Shown here: piece by piece, positions 34,360 to 46,979 of the stretch
Layout: every line of letters begins with the position of its first letter
How positions within the stretch are numbered: position 1 is the first letter of the stretch
DNA from: Neodiprion pinetum
Lineage: Eukaryota > Arthropoda > Insecta > Hymenoptera > Diprionidae
NCBI RefSeq assembly: GCF_021155775.2
Contig: NC_060236.1
Coordinates: 17,100,519-17,164,518 of the forward strand
DNA: 64,000 bases
Direction of reading: 5' to 3'
The notes under the pieces: generated by a model
The model's input: the letters and a program-made list of their open reading frames with translations, nothing else
Database searches by the model: none
What the model was told of the DNA's origin: nothing
Program-made: the position numbers and the translations under genes

Positions 34360-37219
34360 CCCACCCTCCGATTCCCTTCACCCTCGCTTCTGTTTCTATG
34401 TTTCGAATTGACTTCTTCGCGTCGCGTTGCGTCGAAGACACGCGACACTTCGAATATTATAATAACCAAGGGACGCGGAAATTAGGGGATATAATCGAGG
34501 CGGATCGGCAGGTGCGGACGATACGAGATGTTCGTGGCGAGACCATCGCACCGATCGGTGATCAGCTCCATGCGCAGGGACACTGCTGACCAATTACCCA
34601 TACGCATCTGCCTAATGACTGGAGCTGGCTGGCAGCTACGCGACCGATCAAGAAATTCAAATTAGGCACCGTGTCACACCGACGCGCGTTGCAAGCACCT
34701 CGCCCTTGACACAACACGCCGGTTTTCATCGGCTTGACCACAAGCGGAATTAACATTTCGTTGTCTCCGACGATTTCTCGAGCGCTACGCGCCAGCCTTC
34801 CGGAATCGGAAGGAATATCGTCGTTTTAATTGAAAAGGTGGACGGCTCGAACTTTTTTTCATACATAAATTCACGACAGCTGCGTGTTTTGCGTCGTGGT
34901 TGTGGTAACGCGGCACTTGATGTACGATAAGCTTTTTCAATCACGCGTGTTGTTCAACCAACTTTGTGTAAAAATTTACCGTTCGTTTCTTACTCCTTAC
35001 GATTAAGGCAGTCTTGCTATGGATGCAGACTTTTAATCGTCTCGCGAATCGGTAAGATTAATCGGTAGAATAAATCGGCAAAATGAGTAAGGGAGTACGG
35101 GATATCAAATCAAGCGAATTCGTTAGATTCCATTCTGCGATGGCTCGAAGGAAGTTTTGAGGGAAGGATGGAGGGAAGTTTTCGCCTTTTCGGTAGATAA
35201 TTCAATATTGTACCAATTTTTTTAGGTTTGCATCTTCCAAAAAATATTTTATCTATTTTTTTTAGGTTTTGTTGTGAGTATAAATTTATCAATTAACAGC
35301 AAAACGTCGTATGTGCTGGCAAATATGGCCTTTCGGTCCTGATAAAAATTTTAAAAAAATGTAATTATTGTTATTCCTGTCATGCCGATAATTGGCGACT
35401 TGGATAATCGACGTTCAGAAAATCGGCATCCTCACTGTATATTGTAGATTGTTTAAAACTAACAAGGTTTGACATTGTGGGTTTCAGTAGTTTTTTGTTT
35501 AATCTTTAGAGCGTTTGCAAAACAAAAAAAAATGGCTTTGGAGCGAATGGTGAAAAAAAAATTGTACTCCCTTTTGCAACCATAAACGTATTCTTGGCAG
35601 GTACGACATTATGCCATTAGATACACGATATAAAATATTTAGCCATACCGAAATGATAGAAAAAGTGTTTCAGCAAGCTTTTAGAAAATAGCCTTACGAA
35701 CAGAATTAGCTACTGTGAAGTGATATCGAACGAATCTACAAGATTTTCAATCATTTCAAAGAAATTTAAAGTAAAGTATCGATATCTAAGTTTCTCGGTT
35801 CAATTTCAATATTTTTTGTTCTCGTATTCTTAAACAGACCTCCGTAGTTTACAAATATTAAAATTGATGGAAAAATAAAAAAACATAAACAATAATTATT
35901 TGTGAGAACTGAACTTCCGAAAATTCAATTCCTTCAAAATTAGATTGGCAACATCGGGGAAGAAAAAAATGGCATCTACAACAAAACGTTGATTATTTGG
36001 AATATTTATTTCTTTACGAATTGAAGGTGTCTTCAGTCCAAGTTAAACTGCATCTATATGTTCTACTTTTCACAAGCATTTCGATGATTCACTCTGGTCT
36101 TCGGCTCACAGAATGAATGATATTACGCTTATTTTGAAATTTATACGGTCCCAATATTAGGATATGAAGTTGAAAAGTGAGAAGAATAATACTTGAAACA
36201 CGGATAAAAATTTCTACATTTTGACGAACGTTTTTTTTTTTTTTTTAATTTTGTTAGTCACGCGGTCACTGAACTGCGTCAATCAATTAAGACACTTTCA
36301 TGCGGGCGCGCAACATTTTTATATTCTTTAATAAATCACCGTCACGAATTGTCGAATAAAAATTTTGAACGTCTGAGATTAGAAAAAAACTAAAAACGAC
36401 CACTTTCGGAATAGTTCGATAAATTATTTTCTAACACTTATCACGCGTATGTAATTCGACGATGTTTCACGAGGTTCCTTGAAAAACGTAACTCATAGCG
36501 AATAGTTTCCACTGCCATCGTCATTATCACGCGGTATAAAAGAATTTGAAATCGCTAAGAAAAAAAAAAAAAAAAGAAAACCACGCGGCTTCGATTCAGT
36601 ATAAACTGAAGTGACGCGGGTGAAATTGAAGAACATTGGACGTTAGGAGCTTTTTCACAATACCCTTCAATCCTTCATTGAATTCAGAAAAAGACGAAGG
36701 CGTCGAAGGTCTTCATAATCGTATTTAAGCATTGACTGCGACGTAAATCATGTAGCGATGGGCCTGAGAGTTAGTCTGTTAGGAAAAAAGTTCAAGTTAT
36801 TGCGTAATTGTTTATGCATTATTTATGTTCACGTGTAATTAACGAGTACAGTTCTAGTGCGGCGAGGTTGATATTAATCGACTAGAAATTTTATAATCTA
36901 ATAATAATCCATAGATTTATTGGCCGGGTCCCGGCTGTCCGTATAATTCGGGGCAAAGAGGTAAGTTATATTTTTATACCGTCACCTCGGCACCTGTTCG
37001 AAAATTAAATATTCCATGAAGTAGAGGTTCAGCTCGGGAAGCTCGCAATCTAAATCAACCAAGAATTCTGATGCATAACGATGATTACCGTACATTAAAT
37101 TACAGATTCATTGCAGTCACGCGAGACGCGGAGGAACGTCAAGTCGGGCATGGAAACGCCATTGTAAACGGGATACGCGAGACAAACCATCGACAATATG
37201 CCGTTGCAAATTTTCACGT
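34360..37219. other. Unassigned sequence with CpG-containing blocks
   Basis: No gene is supported. 34380-34960 and 36890-37200 are non-repetitive and CpG-containing, with E-box words (CAGGTG, CACCTG), and may be regulatory. A small tandem of AATCGGTA words lies at 35046-35085. An ATGCCGAT/ATCGGCAT inverted pair lies at about 35383-35429. Confidence 0.3.
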
Positions 37220-38480
37220 ATTTCCATACACAGAGGGAAAGGATTAATTGAGTCGAGTGATATTCGTTTGATTCGAGTAAATGCTAAAGTCAAACGCGGC
37301 GAACACGATACTTACTTATGTCAACAAAATACTTTTTCCGGGCGAAATACTTGTGACAAAACTTATTATAAAATTGAATCGAGCCTCTGAATGATCACTC
37401 CGACGTTCAAGTTACTCAAGATAATATGGCGCAAGTTCCTTGCAATAATGTTAACTTCGTATCAAGAAAATGTGTGATTTAAATGACTAGAAAATGTGAT
37501 TGAACGTACCTAAAATACGAAATGTCGTATCAAAACAAATTGAGCTTGTTGCAACTCAAATTTTGTTGAGTCAAGAGTTCCAATAGTTGACACAGGTAAT
37601 GAAATTTGATGTTACAAAAATCTTTTGCATTTATTGAACACATTAGAGTTATTCAAGTGCGCAAGACGTATTTTACGAATGATAATCATTTATCATTTTG
37701 TTGACTCAAAATTTTGTGGGACTTACCCGATACTTGATAGATTAACCCGGAAAGTTATTATTGGATATGTAGAATTATAAATTGAACATGTGCGCCGATG
37801 GTTTTTGCTTATTTGTTGTCAATATAAATTTCAATGACTCGAAACTTGGTATTGTAATCTTTTTTCAGTTGTAATTGGTCCGATGACAAATTAGTCTTGC
37901 TTTATCCGTATCTGACTCCTAGTCGACTATTCGGTTTTATAACCATCTCTGAAGCTACTTCCGTAGCGAGAAGGTTCACCGCCTAGTGGCCGTTTATAGT
38001 ACTAGTCTACTGATCGTGAGTTTTACGATGAATATATTCTCCACTAGTTTCAAAGCATGAGGTGTTTCTTTTACTTCTTAAACAAACTAGTGTATTTGTT
38101 TCAACCAGTTACGCAAAAGAAGCTCCGGTTAAATCGACAAAGTATGGCATTCGGTCGATGTGCTTACGTTGTTGGCTAGATTCATGTAATTATTTTATTT
38201 GAAGTACCCAATTGTTTCTGTCAACGAACATGCGACTTGGAGGAACAGTAAATAAACTTCAAATGAAACGATAAATAGTTGACTCAATTTTGGAAACACG
38301 TCGAAAGGTTCACTCGACCGCGACAAGAAAGGCTTGTGTTGGTCAAAGAATTCGCTTGACTAAATCATTTTGACAAGTTAACTAAATCGAAATTGTTGAA
38401 TTGAAGTCATTGTGTGTGGAACAGATACGGGACAGTAGATTGACGTGAATGGACCGCAACAAAATCTATTTTGTTGGTTC
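37220..38480. other. Region rich in TTGACTCAA/TTGAGTCAA words
   Basis: Exact copies occur at 37566-37574, 37701-37709 and 38279-38287, with many one-mismatch relatives such as TTGAGTCGA, TTGACACA and TTGACTAAA. The region reads like a heavily decayed simple array. The core TGACTCA is also the AP-1/bZIP site. No gene is supported. Confidence 0.3.
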
Positions 38481-39849
38481 AAGAATTCCTTTCCGTCTGT
38501 GCGCTAGCACATTTAACAGGGTGCAGGATAAAAACACAGGCTTTGAGAAAGAAAATTTTCTTCCATTTTAAAACACGTTTCATCACTCGCAGAACGTTGC
38601 CTGGCATTTCAAACATGTGTTTATGTGCATACCTACAGAGAAAATGTTTTATCCTGAATTTCGGAAAAATGGTTTTACCGAATTTGATGAGAGTTAAGTG
38701 AAAAATCAAGTATTGGGTGGAGAAAATCCAAAAAGTTTTCCAAGCTACCAACGCTTCCAATTACTAAATACCGAATACTTCAACACCTCAATAATCATTC
38801 GGCTTATTCTGACGTATAGAAAAATGGCTCGAACGATTTCAAAGAAACTTTAATGATTCATCAGGCATTCAATAGACGTGTGTCATGAAACTTTTACTAC
38901 TTCCGGTAACGTGATCCTTAATTCCGAACTAATAGTCAAATCGTTTAGAATAAAATTTGAAAAGAAAATCAGCTATTCAACGCGGATAAGACACAATTTT
39001 TATGAATATCTTTCGATTTCCGGTTGTAAAGTGGCGGCAGCTCGAACTTAAAAATATTCGTTGTTCTCAGAATTTTCCCTAAATTTTCCTAGAATTTGGT
39101 AGGCAAATTTTTATTTTCAATTTAATATAAAAAAAAATCGTGATTCGTGAGAATTGTAATAATTCTGACCCCAAGAAAAATTCAATAAAACTCAATATCG
39201 ATTTTGACACATTTAAAACATGTTATATATGAAATATTCTGATTTAGTGTTTATTACGAGTTAAATTCATACGCAAATTGAATATAAATCTAAAAACACT
39301 GAAATTAACGCTTATCGTCCCAAATTCAGTTAATCCTAATGTTGCACCAAAAACATAACTGATTGCTAGATGTCAAATATATTTCAAGTAATTTTTTAGG
39401 TAGATCAAAATTTGCTAATTTTTCAAAATGGATTGCACTTACATTTAAATTTACGAATATTTGTTTTACCCATCGTATTCAAAAAATCAACAGGGAGGGA
39501 AAAATACTAAAAGTAGAATTGGTTTCCGAGTCGTGATAACTTCAACACAACGAGAATTGCGAAGCTCGAAGAAGAAAGAGAATTGTCCATTCACGTAAAA
39601 CCGCGATTCGTTTTATGTACTATACAAAAATGAATAAAGTAGCTACAGAAATTTCGGATGAATAAAAAAAAAAAAAATCTCCTCATTCAGAATAATTGTT
39701 TGGCAAAAATACGATATTATTGTATTATCAATTGTTAAAATGGGTGCACGACGAGAATATTGAAATTTTTTCATCCGTCACGCAACCGTCCGACCGGCAG
39801 GCAAGCAGGCAAACGGTTCTGAATCCTGCAGCCTTGCGCGGGAATCCTT
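38481..39849. other. AT-rich unassigned sequence
   Basis: No gene or repeat was recognised. The 93-codon minus-strand frame (38479-38760) has no known motif. Confidence 0.4.
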
Positions 39850-40078
39850 TCTTCTCGTTTGTGCTTTTTCTTTCTCTTTCTTCTTCTCCTTTTTTCCCTT
39901 TTTGACCGTCCGCAGGAGGGATACCGCAGCGACTCCGTTCAGTTCTTTGAATATCGGCTTTCTTTCTGGGAATTCCCATCCTCTCGCTTGTTCAAAAAAG
40001 GCAAGGAAGTGGACGAAGATATCGGGTGCAAGACAAAGACAGAAAGAGAGAGAGAAAGGGAAAGAGAGAGAGAGATTT
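39850..40078. repeat. Paired pyrimidine and purine tracts
   Basis: A pyrimidine-rich tract (about 39850-39904, CTTT/TTCTTC type) is followed about 125 bp later by a GA-rich purine tract (40030-40076). On one strand these can pair as an imperfect stem, and either can form triplex DNA. A similar purine-then-pyrimidine pairing occurs at 42891-43260. Confidence 0.7.
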
Positions 40079-42890
40079 AATAGTTACATCTTCGCAAGTC
40101 ATCGATAAAGATAAAGTAGCAATCGAATACATTTTTGATGTTAAATGAACGCAGTAATTATAAATATTAAATTCGAAACGAAACTAAAGCAGACGCAGCA
40201 TCTGAAGCATTCGTTCAATGGACTGACCGATTATAATAGAGAATATTGGCAGGCTAGCAATCGATACTTTTTGTAAATTTTATTACGAGATAGTCGTGTG
40301 TTGAGTGTTCATCAAATCATTATATTCCTAAACTCTGCAGATTTATTTTTGTAATTACGAGAATAGAAAATACAGGAATTGTGATCTAAAACTTGGATGT
40401 CGGTTTTCAATTTTGAACCGCTTCAAAATTGTTAAAAATCTAGTAGATTCGTGCGGTTTCACTCTACTATTTTTTTAAAAAGTAGCTGAAACGTTTTTGT
40501 TTCAATAGTTAATTCATCGTTGCTATTTGTTAAACAGAATCAATATCGGCGCTACTTCGTGAAATGGAATATTCAACGATGCCAACATAACAAAAAATAG
40601 TGTTACAGTAAATTTATTGAAAGTCATCATTTTCAAGAAACACTATTGCAAAGTGGAAATGAACGAGCCTAATACCTTTTAAACCACTTCAGGAAGATTT
40701 GGGATGAAAAAGAGATTCATAGTAGCGTTTTTACACAATTTTAATATATCTGATTATTTATTTATTTTTTTTTTTTTCAATTTCTAGGAAAACGAAATCA
40801 ACGACAGTTTTTATATTTTGCCCAGATGCCAATAATTGATAAAACAAATATTTGCATCGATTTCGAAGGATTTTCAGGAAATGAAACAGAGTAGCAAATT
40901 TACAATTCTTTTCTTCCACCAAATTTTCAAACATTTTCAGGATTAAAACGAACATCCAATCAATTGGTAATTCAATTATTTCTATTTTCTTTACTTCAGT
41001 TCAACCAGATTGTTTTATTCGTCAAACAAACAAGTTGTAATCAAGTATGAAGATTTTCTGAGAAATTTTGTTAAATAGTAAATTTCAAGTTAAACAACTT
41101 GATAAATAAATTACCAACTCGATGAATCGATTCGACGATTCGCGAGGACAAATTTGTAAATGCGTGGATTGTCGAAACTGTAGGTATTTTATCGGCGAGA
41201 GTTTAATATAAAAGGTGTATTTGACGCAAAAAACTGAGCGTTCAGTTTACACAAAGGTATATTTATCTAATTAAGATTCGACGAAGAATTCGAAAAGGAA
41301 AAAATGATCCGAGGTAATTTAAGTTGGCATGTAACGCCCCATATATGATTGTAGAATCGAAAAATTCATATTAAATAAATACGACATCACAACCATGCTC
41401 TGCACGCGATACGATCACCGGCGTCTTTTGATGATAAAAACCCGTATATATATATACCTGTCTTTATAGTTGAACTATAAATTTCTCGTTGGGCAATCAA
41501 TAAGCTTCTTCTTTTTTTTTTTTTTTTACTTCTCACTTGCTTCATTTACACCGACTAAAATGAGCCGAGGCACTCAGAGTTTCCTCCTAATTGCACGCAA
41601 TCCAGCTTTCAAGGTATCAGTGCCGTTTGAATAAAAAAAAAAAAAATCTGAAGTCATCGATAAAAATACGAGAAACAGGAGGTTCGCTCAGTTTATCAAT
41701 TTACGGTGGTAAGATTCGTTTGAAGAGAGTCATTCCTACTATTTTTGCTTGTGACAAATGCGGTAATAATTTAGAGTCAGTGCAAGATGGAATCGAGATA
41801 AGCAGACGAGACAATAGAAGACGAGAAATCGTCAAAACGATGTCCGAATGATGTTTTATAACCTGTTGTTTGACGTTTTAAAGTCACGAAAGACACCTCA
41901 TGGACATGAAAATCTTTTCGGAAACAGTAAACGGATTATGAAACATTTTCGTGTGACGACTTTCAGTTTTGCACTCTCTGGAAGCTTTAGGGTTGTGATA
42001 ATTAGAAAATGAAAGTGGACTCAATACGGTCTAATTGTGATTTCCCAATAACTGAGTTACGAATCTGAAAACCGTCGATGGCAGCTCATTCAGAAACGCA
42101 CGTTTTTGAAAATTGGTCAATACAACTCCGCTAGTTTTGTAATTTATGCAAAATGAGAACGAGAGACGTTTAACAATTGGTTATTTATTCACATCCGATT
42201 TGTTTCGATTGATTTCTCGAAATCGAAAGATTTAAAAAAACAAATCCTAAGTCTTGGGTAGGTCATATTGGGTTCAGTGAACTCGGCAGTGAAAATTACA
42301 ATCACACTTATTTATTACTACAACCGGATACTCTTATAATTCCGAAAATATTCAAAACCTTTAATGACACGGTATACGAATATCACTAGAATTTTCTCGT
42401 AACCTTGACAAACACAATTCTTCTAACAAACAGAATATCAGACTTCCAGATCAAGGACTCTGTAGAAACTTCTACATGCGTTCCTTTTCCCCGCGATCTG
42501 GAGCTTCTGAATTGTAGTTCCATCCATTGAGCCCTTCGTAACTCGAATTAAAATTATCATATCAGCAATTCAAGGAACGGAATGCCCTAACAGATTAAAC
42601 CCGTTGTACATTTGGATTTCAGAGATGTCGTAAAGTATTTAGCAGATCGCCAACCCAACGTATTATAAATCGAGCGAATGGAGACCCAATTGGTAGAGTA
42701 AATCATCGGGCTCCTTATCTTTGGCGAAAGAAACACCCCAAGAAGTTTAAGCAAACCTGTAATTCGGTGGTCCGATACTCTGCTCGTCATTGTATCTGAC
42801 AAGCACACCACGAGGCAGCGCGAGTTGTTCGCATGGTTTTCGAAGCATTGGCTCAGCGACTACAGTGGATGAATGAAAACAGCAGGGTTG
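40079..42890. other. AT-rich unassigned sequence
   Basis: No gene is supported. T- and A-runs are frequent (for example 40767-40778, 41513-41527, 41631-41646). No transposon ends were recognised. Confidence 0.4.
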
Positions 42891-42892
42891 AA

Positions 42893-42925
<33 letters not shown>

Positions 42926-43260
42926 GAACAGAAAGGAAAGAAAAGAGAAAGAAATGAAAGGAGAGAAAAGAATGTAGCGAAAAAAAAGAAGCGGCATGGC
43001 CGGACTCAAAGACTATAGTTGCCGCTATCCATGTCTCGTCAAGGGTTCTCAGTAGTCCCGGTTGCCCAGCCGAGGATGTTGCCCTTTCCCTGCCTTCCGC
43101 ACCCTTCGTTTCTCTCCCTCAATCCTTCCCTCTCCGATCCCCCTTTCCGCCCCTCCGCCCTTCTTTTTCTTTCTTTCATGAACCACCGTTTCTCCTTTCC
43201 CCTTAGCCGCAGACTCCCTTCCCTCCCTTCCCAGCCCTTCAGGCCCTTCCTTCCAAACGG
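42891..43260. repeat. GA microsatellite/purine tract followed by long pyrimidine tract
   Basis: 42890-42995 is nearly pure purine (GA repeats, then GAAAGG/AAAGAA). 43080-43256 is strongly pyrimidine-rich (CCCTT, TTCCC, TCTCC), with short interruptions. The strand asymmetry flips between them. The 96- and 97-codon frames over it are low-complexity artefacts. Confidence 0.8.
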
Positions 43261-45308
43261 CGTCTGCAGCGTATCGCCGCTTCGCCTTGTGCACCGCGAG
43301 GCCCTTTAAGCATGTAATTATTAGTGCCATCTCGAGCACCACTCTCGATCCGCTATTGTTGCGTCATACCGACCTGCAAGCCCGGTTCCTAGAGGACCTC
43401 TCGACGAGATCAGAGACCCGAGAGGCTTCGAGACTCGCCCGACTCGCCGGTAATTCCTGATCGGCGTTCATGAGCGTTTCTCGATGTCCTGGTAACCATT
43501 TCTTCCCAGAGTATTTCAGCTGGATTTTCTATCAAGAATCTTTCTTTACGGTAAGAGTTGCGAGAAAAGTGCTCGAGATGTACCTCGCTGATGTTCTTAA
43601 TTTTGTGGTACGTTAGCGTGCAACGAAAAATATTCGGCACGTATTTTTTTTCAAGTGCCGATTCAGCAGTTATAAGGGTAAAAACCACCCCTGAAGTTTG
43701 CACTGGATTTCACTGCTTGATGGTTCCCTTTGTTTGAAAAACTACCCCTGACAAATTCATTATATTAGATTTTTCATTTGCAATGTGGTCAATTCAGAAT
43801 GGCATTTGCTAGTAACAGTCGATATCAGTGCGATCTTAGAAAATTGAACAGGCATAATACCAGACTAATAAAAGAAAGTATCTCAGTGGGATTACAGAGA
43901 ATATTGTAATTCTGAATGAAATCAGCTATCGCAAAGTGACATACAATGAGTGTGCTGTATTTTTCGCCGTCTCGGACCGTTTGAAATTGAAAAGTCGATG
44001 TCTGAGCTCTTTTTCAAAATGTAAGTACTTTTCTTTAAGATCAATTTTAGAAAAATCATTGTTACTGACGAATGAATTAATTTATTAAATACTCAATCTG
44101 CGACAATCAAGCAATAAAGTGAAGTAAGACGTCTTTGTACTCGAGTTAACAGCCTTTTAAAACTCGCTCAAATCATTGCAAAACTGTGAACTTGTAATAA
44201 ACATATAACAATTAAAAAGTTCTTAAAAAAGTTTCGTTATTTAAGGCTATTTAAGGCACAAGTTCAGATAAAACTTTAAATTGAAAAATAGGAACTAGTT
44301 GCTACAGCGACCGCGCAAACCAAAAAATTTCCAGTTTCCAAAATTACTTCCTTGTGAAAACAAGTTTTGAGAACCGTATTTTTCTCTTTCAAGCCTTAAT
44401 AATTTTAGTGCATGAAATTAACGGTGCTACATTTCTTTTTACAACTTGTTACATCAAGGATAGAGGAAAGACCCTAACACATGGAGAATTGTTGCAGGGT
44501 GATCGAAGTTCCGAAACAGAAAAATTCCAATATTCTTATCGCTGAATTGCAGCAGGCCCGATCGGATAAAGTGAAAAATTATAATATAAGAGTTGTAAAT
44601 GTCCAATACTCCGAAACGAGTATCGATGATTGCGGTGATTCGAGAAAGGTTGTAACGGAAACTGAGAATCTCAAATGCACCGTAAAATACTAAACCGCAG
44701 TATCACATGGGACCAAAAAATATCACGCGTCGTTGAAATCGGAGGCAGCTACGTAGAAACAATTACCCTTTCACCGATATGCAAACAATTTCCAACCGAA
44801 ACGTTGATATCGAAGTGTCCGAAAACAGGTTTTTTCAGCGGGTGAAATACCGGCTTAAATTGAAACTGAATGAAAACAGGCAAAAAAAAAAAGAAATAAT
44901 AAAAATACCCCGAATCGGTGAATTCCACCCCGAGATCAGGCTCACCATTCCCTGTATTGGTGGGATGAATTGGATCAGTGGATGGCAGCGACGCGGGGTG
45001 AGATATAACGGATTGAAACAGTCGAAGCGGTGTACATACATGCGGAAAATTGGATTGATATCTCGTTGACCGGAATACAAGGCAATGATACTGCCAACGG
45101 CCCACTGGAAGCAATTTGATTTGCATAAAACATTTCAATTGTAAACGGATCAGTATGTGAACCGCACGGAGCACTCTCATAGATACGCTTTGCAACCGAG
45201 TTCCTCTGAGTAACGATGATGACTTCGGTGTAAAGGCCCAGTCGAGTAAAATTCGCACTATTTTTTTCTGACACAAACATTTTCTTACTACGCTTTTGTC
45301 AGATTTGA
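43261..45308. other. Unassigned sequence
   Basis: 43261-43480 is CpG-containing; the rest is AT-rich. The 175-codon minus-strand frame at 44749-45276 was examined. It has a Phe-rich stretch created by an A-run at about 44883, no recognisable domain, and a competing 96-codon frame on the other strand. I do not call it a gene. Confidence 0.35.
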
Positions 45309-45585
45309 TTGCAGCTGTATTTTAGTGCTCGGAACTTCGTTGTGTCATACGAATTTTGTACGCGATCACAGGTCACGAAACGATGAAATTTTACGAGAAT
45401 TATTGTGAAGGTACTCCCAAATTCGTCGCACCATTCTAATTGTCTGAACGTCAATCAAAATGATTCGCTATAATGGAAAATACATAAAACGTGACGTTGA
45501 ATTGGTGACAGAAGTGGGATGTGACGTATGAAGGTTTAAAATCGTTGAAATTTTGCAGTGAATAATGCAAATAGTGAGTGAAATT
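45309..45585 (+). repeat. Dispersed repeat family R2, copy 2
   Basis: The partner of 29819-30100 in the same orientation. Best-preserved block: TTGGTGACAGAAGTGGGATG, ACGTATGA, ATCGTT, TTTTGCAGTGAAT. The left half is more diverged. Confidence 0.7.
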
Positions 45586-46979
45586 TAATACAAGTTGATC
45601 GATAGTAGCTTTCGCTGAGCTGATACTTTGTTTAAAACTCTGTTCTTTTTTCTGAACATTTTTATTCGTTAATCTTACTTTTTGAAATTCTTGCGAGTGG
45701 TTTAGTAAGGCAAACTCCAAGCTGCTATTTGACTTTTACTTACGTTCAGTGAAATGCAGTTTCACTTTTTTGAGGCCCAGTAAAATTTTTCCCTCAGAAA
45801 AGTGTTTAATCTTGACAGACAATATTTTCATGTCCTTTTGTCGGCAATCTTGAAGCAATCATTCGTTGAATTTTGGTATTGGCAACGAAACGTTTTGTCC
45901 CCCCAAAAATATTATATGATTTTGTTAAAAATGGATGTAAAAAAGTTTTCCGTAAGTGAATTTATTTGCAAGCCTAAGTCCACGCCGCCTCACCGTGATC
46001 ATCGATTCTTGTTTCAGCAACAGGGAACAATTTTATCCTCGATGTTCTTGATGCTGACGGGTAACAGAAGGCCGTGAGTGAGTGGCGTAGCTGCGAGTAG
46101 AGACGATCGTTTGTTTCAATAAGGAGCGCGCGTGGCTCGCATGATTATAATAAGTTGCAGCGTCGCACTTGACACGTAGTTCCGTGAGTAATATCGATGG
46201 AAATGTGGCTCACGCATTGCCGGCAAGGCGGGTCGAGATAACTGACATAAACTACTACATGCCCATTATATGTGCGTCATTCTCCGTGTCGGATCAGTCA
46301 TGTCTACGAGGCTGGAAAAAATCGGGCATACATTTTTTAAGATTATGCCGAAAGTCGGGGCGTGCGGTAATACTTCTCCCTTTTAACCACTACCCTCTTA
46401 CCAGAGACATCGTGACAGGAGGAAACGTCCGAATGTAAGATATATCTAGTTACGTAAGGGAAAAAATACGAGGCAATTCCAATATTTGATCAAAAATCGG
46501 TTAGGTTGCCTCAAAAATTATAAACGGTCGGAAAAAACTGGGGTTAAAATTATATCATTGTAGGTAGCTACGATTCAAGAACTAGCAATTGTAATAAAAT
46601 GCGTATGAAATTCGAAATAATTCTTGTTCACTGTATAACCTTCAAATGTACGTCGATGAATCATGAGTCCAATTGGTGCTCGCATCAAATAATATTTTTT
46701 GCAATTTTCCTACAACTTGTTTTGACACAATTTTAAGCGTTCTTTTGCTCTTAAATCTGTTTACATCGTTTCATTCGGTTTCCTGTTAATGTAATTTTTA
46801 ATTACTGAGTCATCAGATGTTTATCGTTTCGAATTTACATGACATTTTGCTTTCTACAATGGATAGAATTATCATCTTGTCATTTATTTACCAATATAGC
46901 AAATTTAAATTAAGATCGAAATATTACTCAGCTACGCAAACATGTAACGAAAAAGGCTACATAATAAAAATAAGTGTGA
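45586..46979. other. Unassigned sequence
   Basis: No gene is supported. 46060-46440 is CpG-containing and non-repetitive. The rest is AT-rich up to the boundary of the long-inverted-repeat element. Confidence 0.35.

Noticed and set aside
37566..38287. TTGACTCAA copies as a functional AP-1 cluster
   Set aside because: The same word occurs elsewhere in the window (5429, 20343) and the region looks like a decayed simple repeat; too weak to call regulatory sites.
44749..45276. 175-codon minus-strand frame
   Set aside because: No recognisable domain, Phe run from an A-tract, competing frames on both strands.
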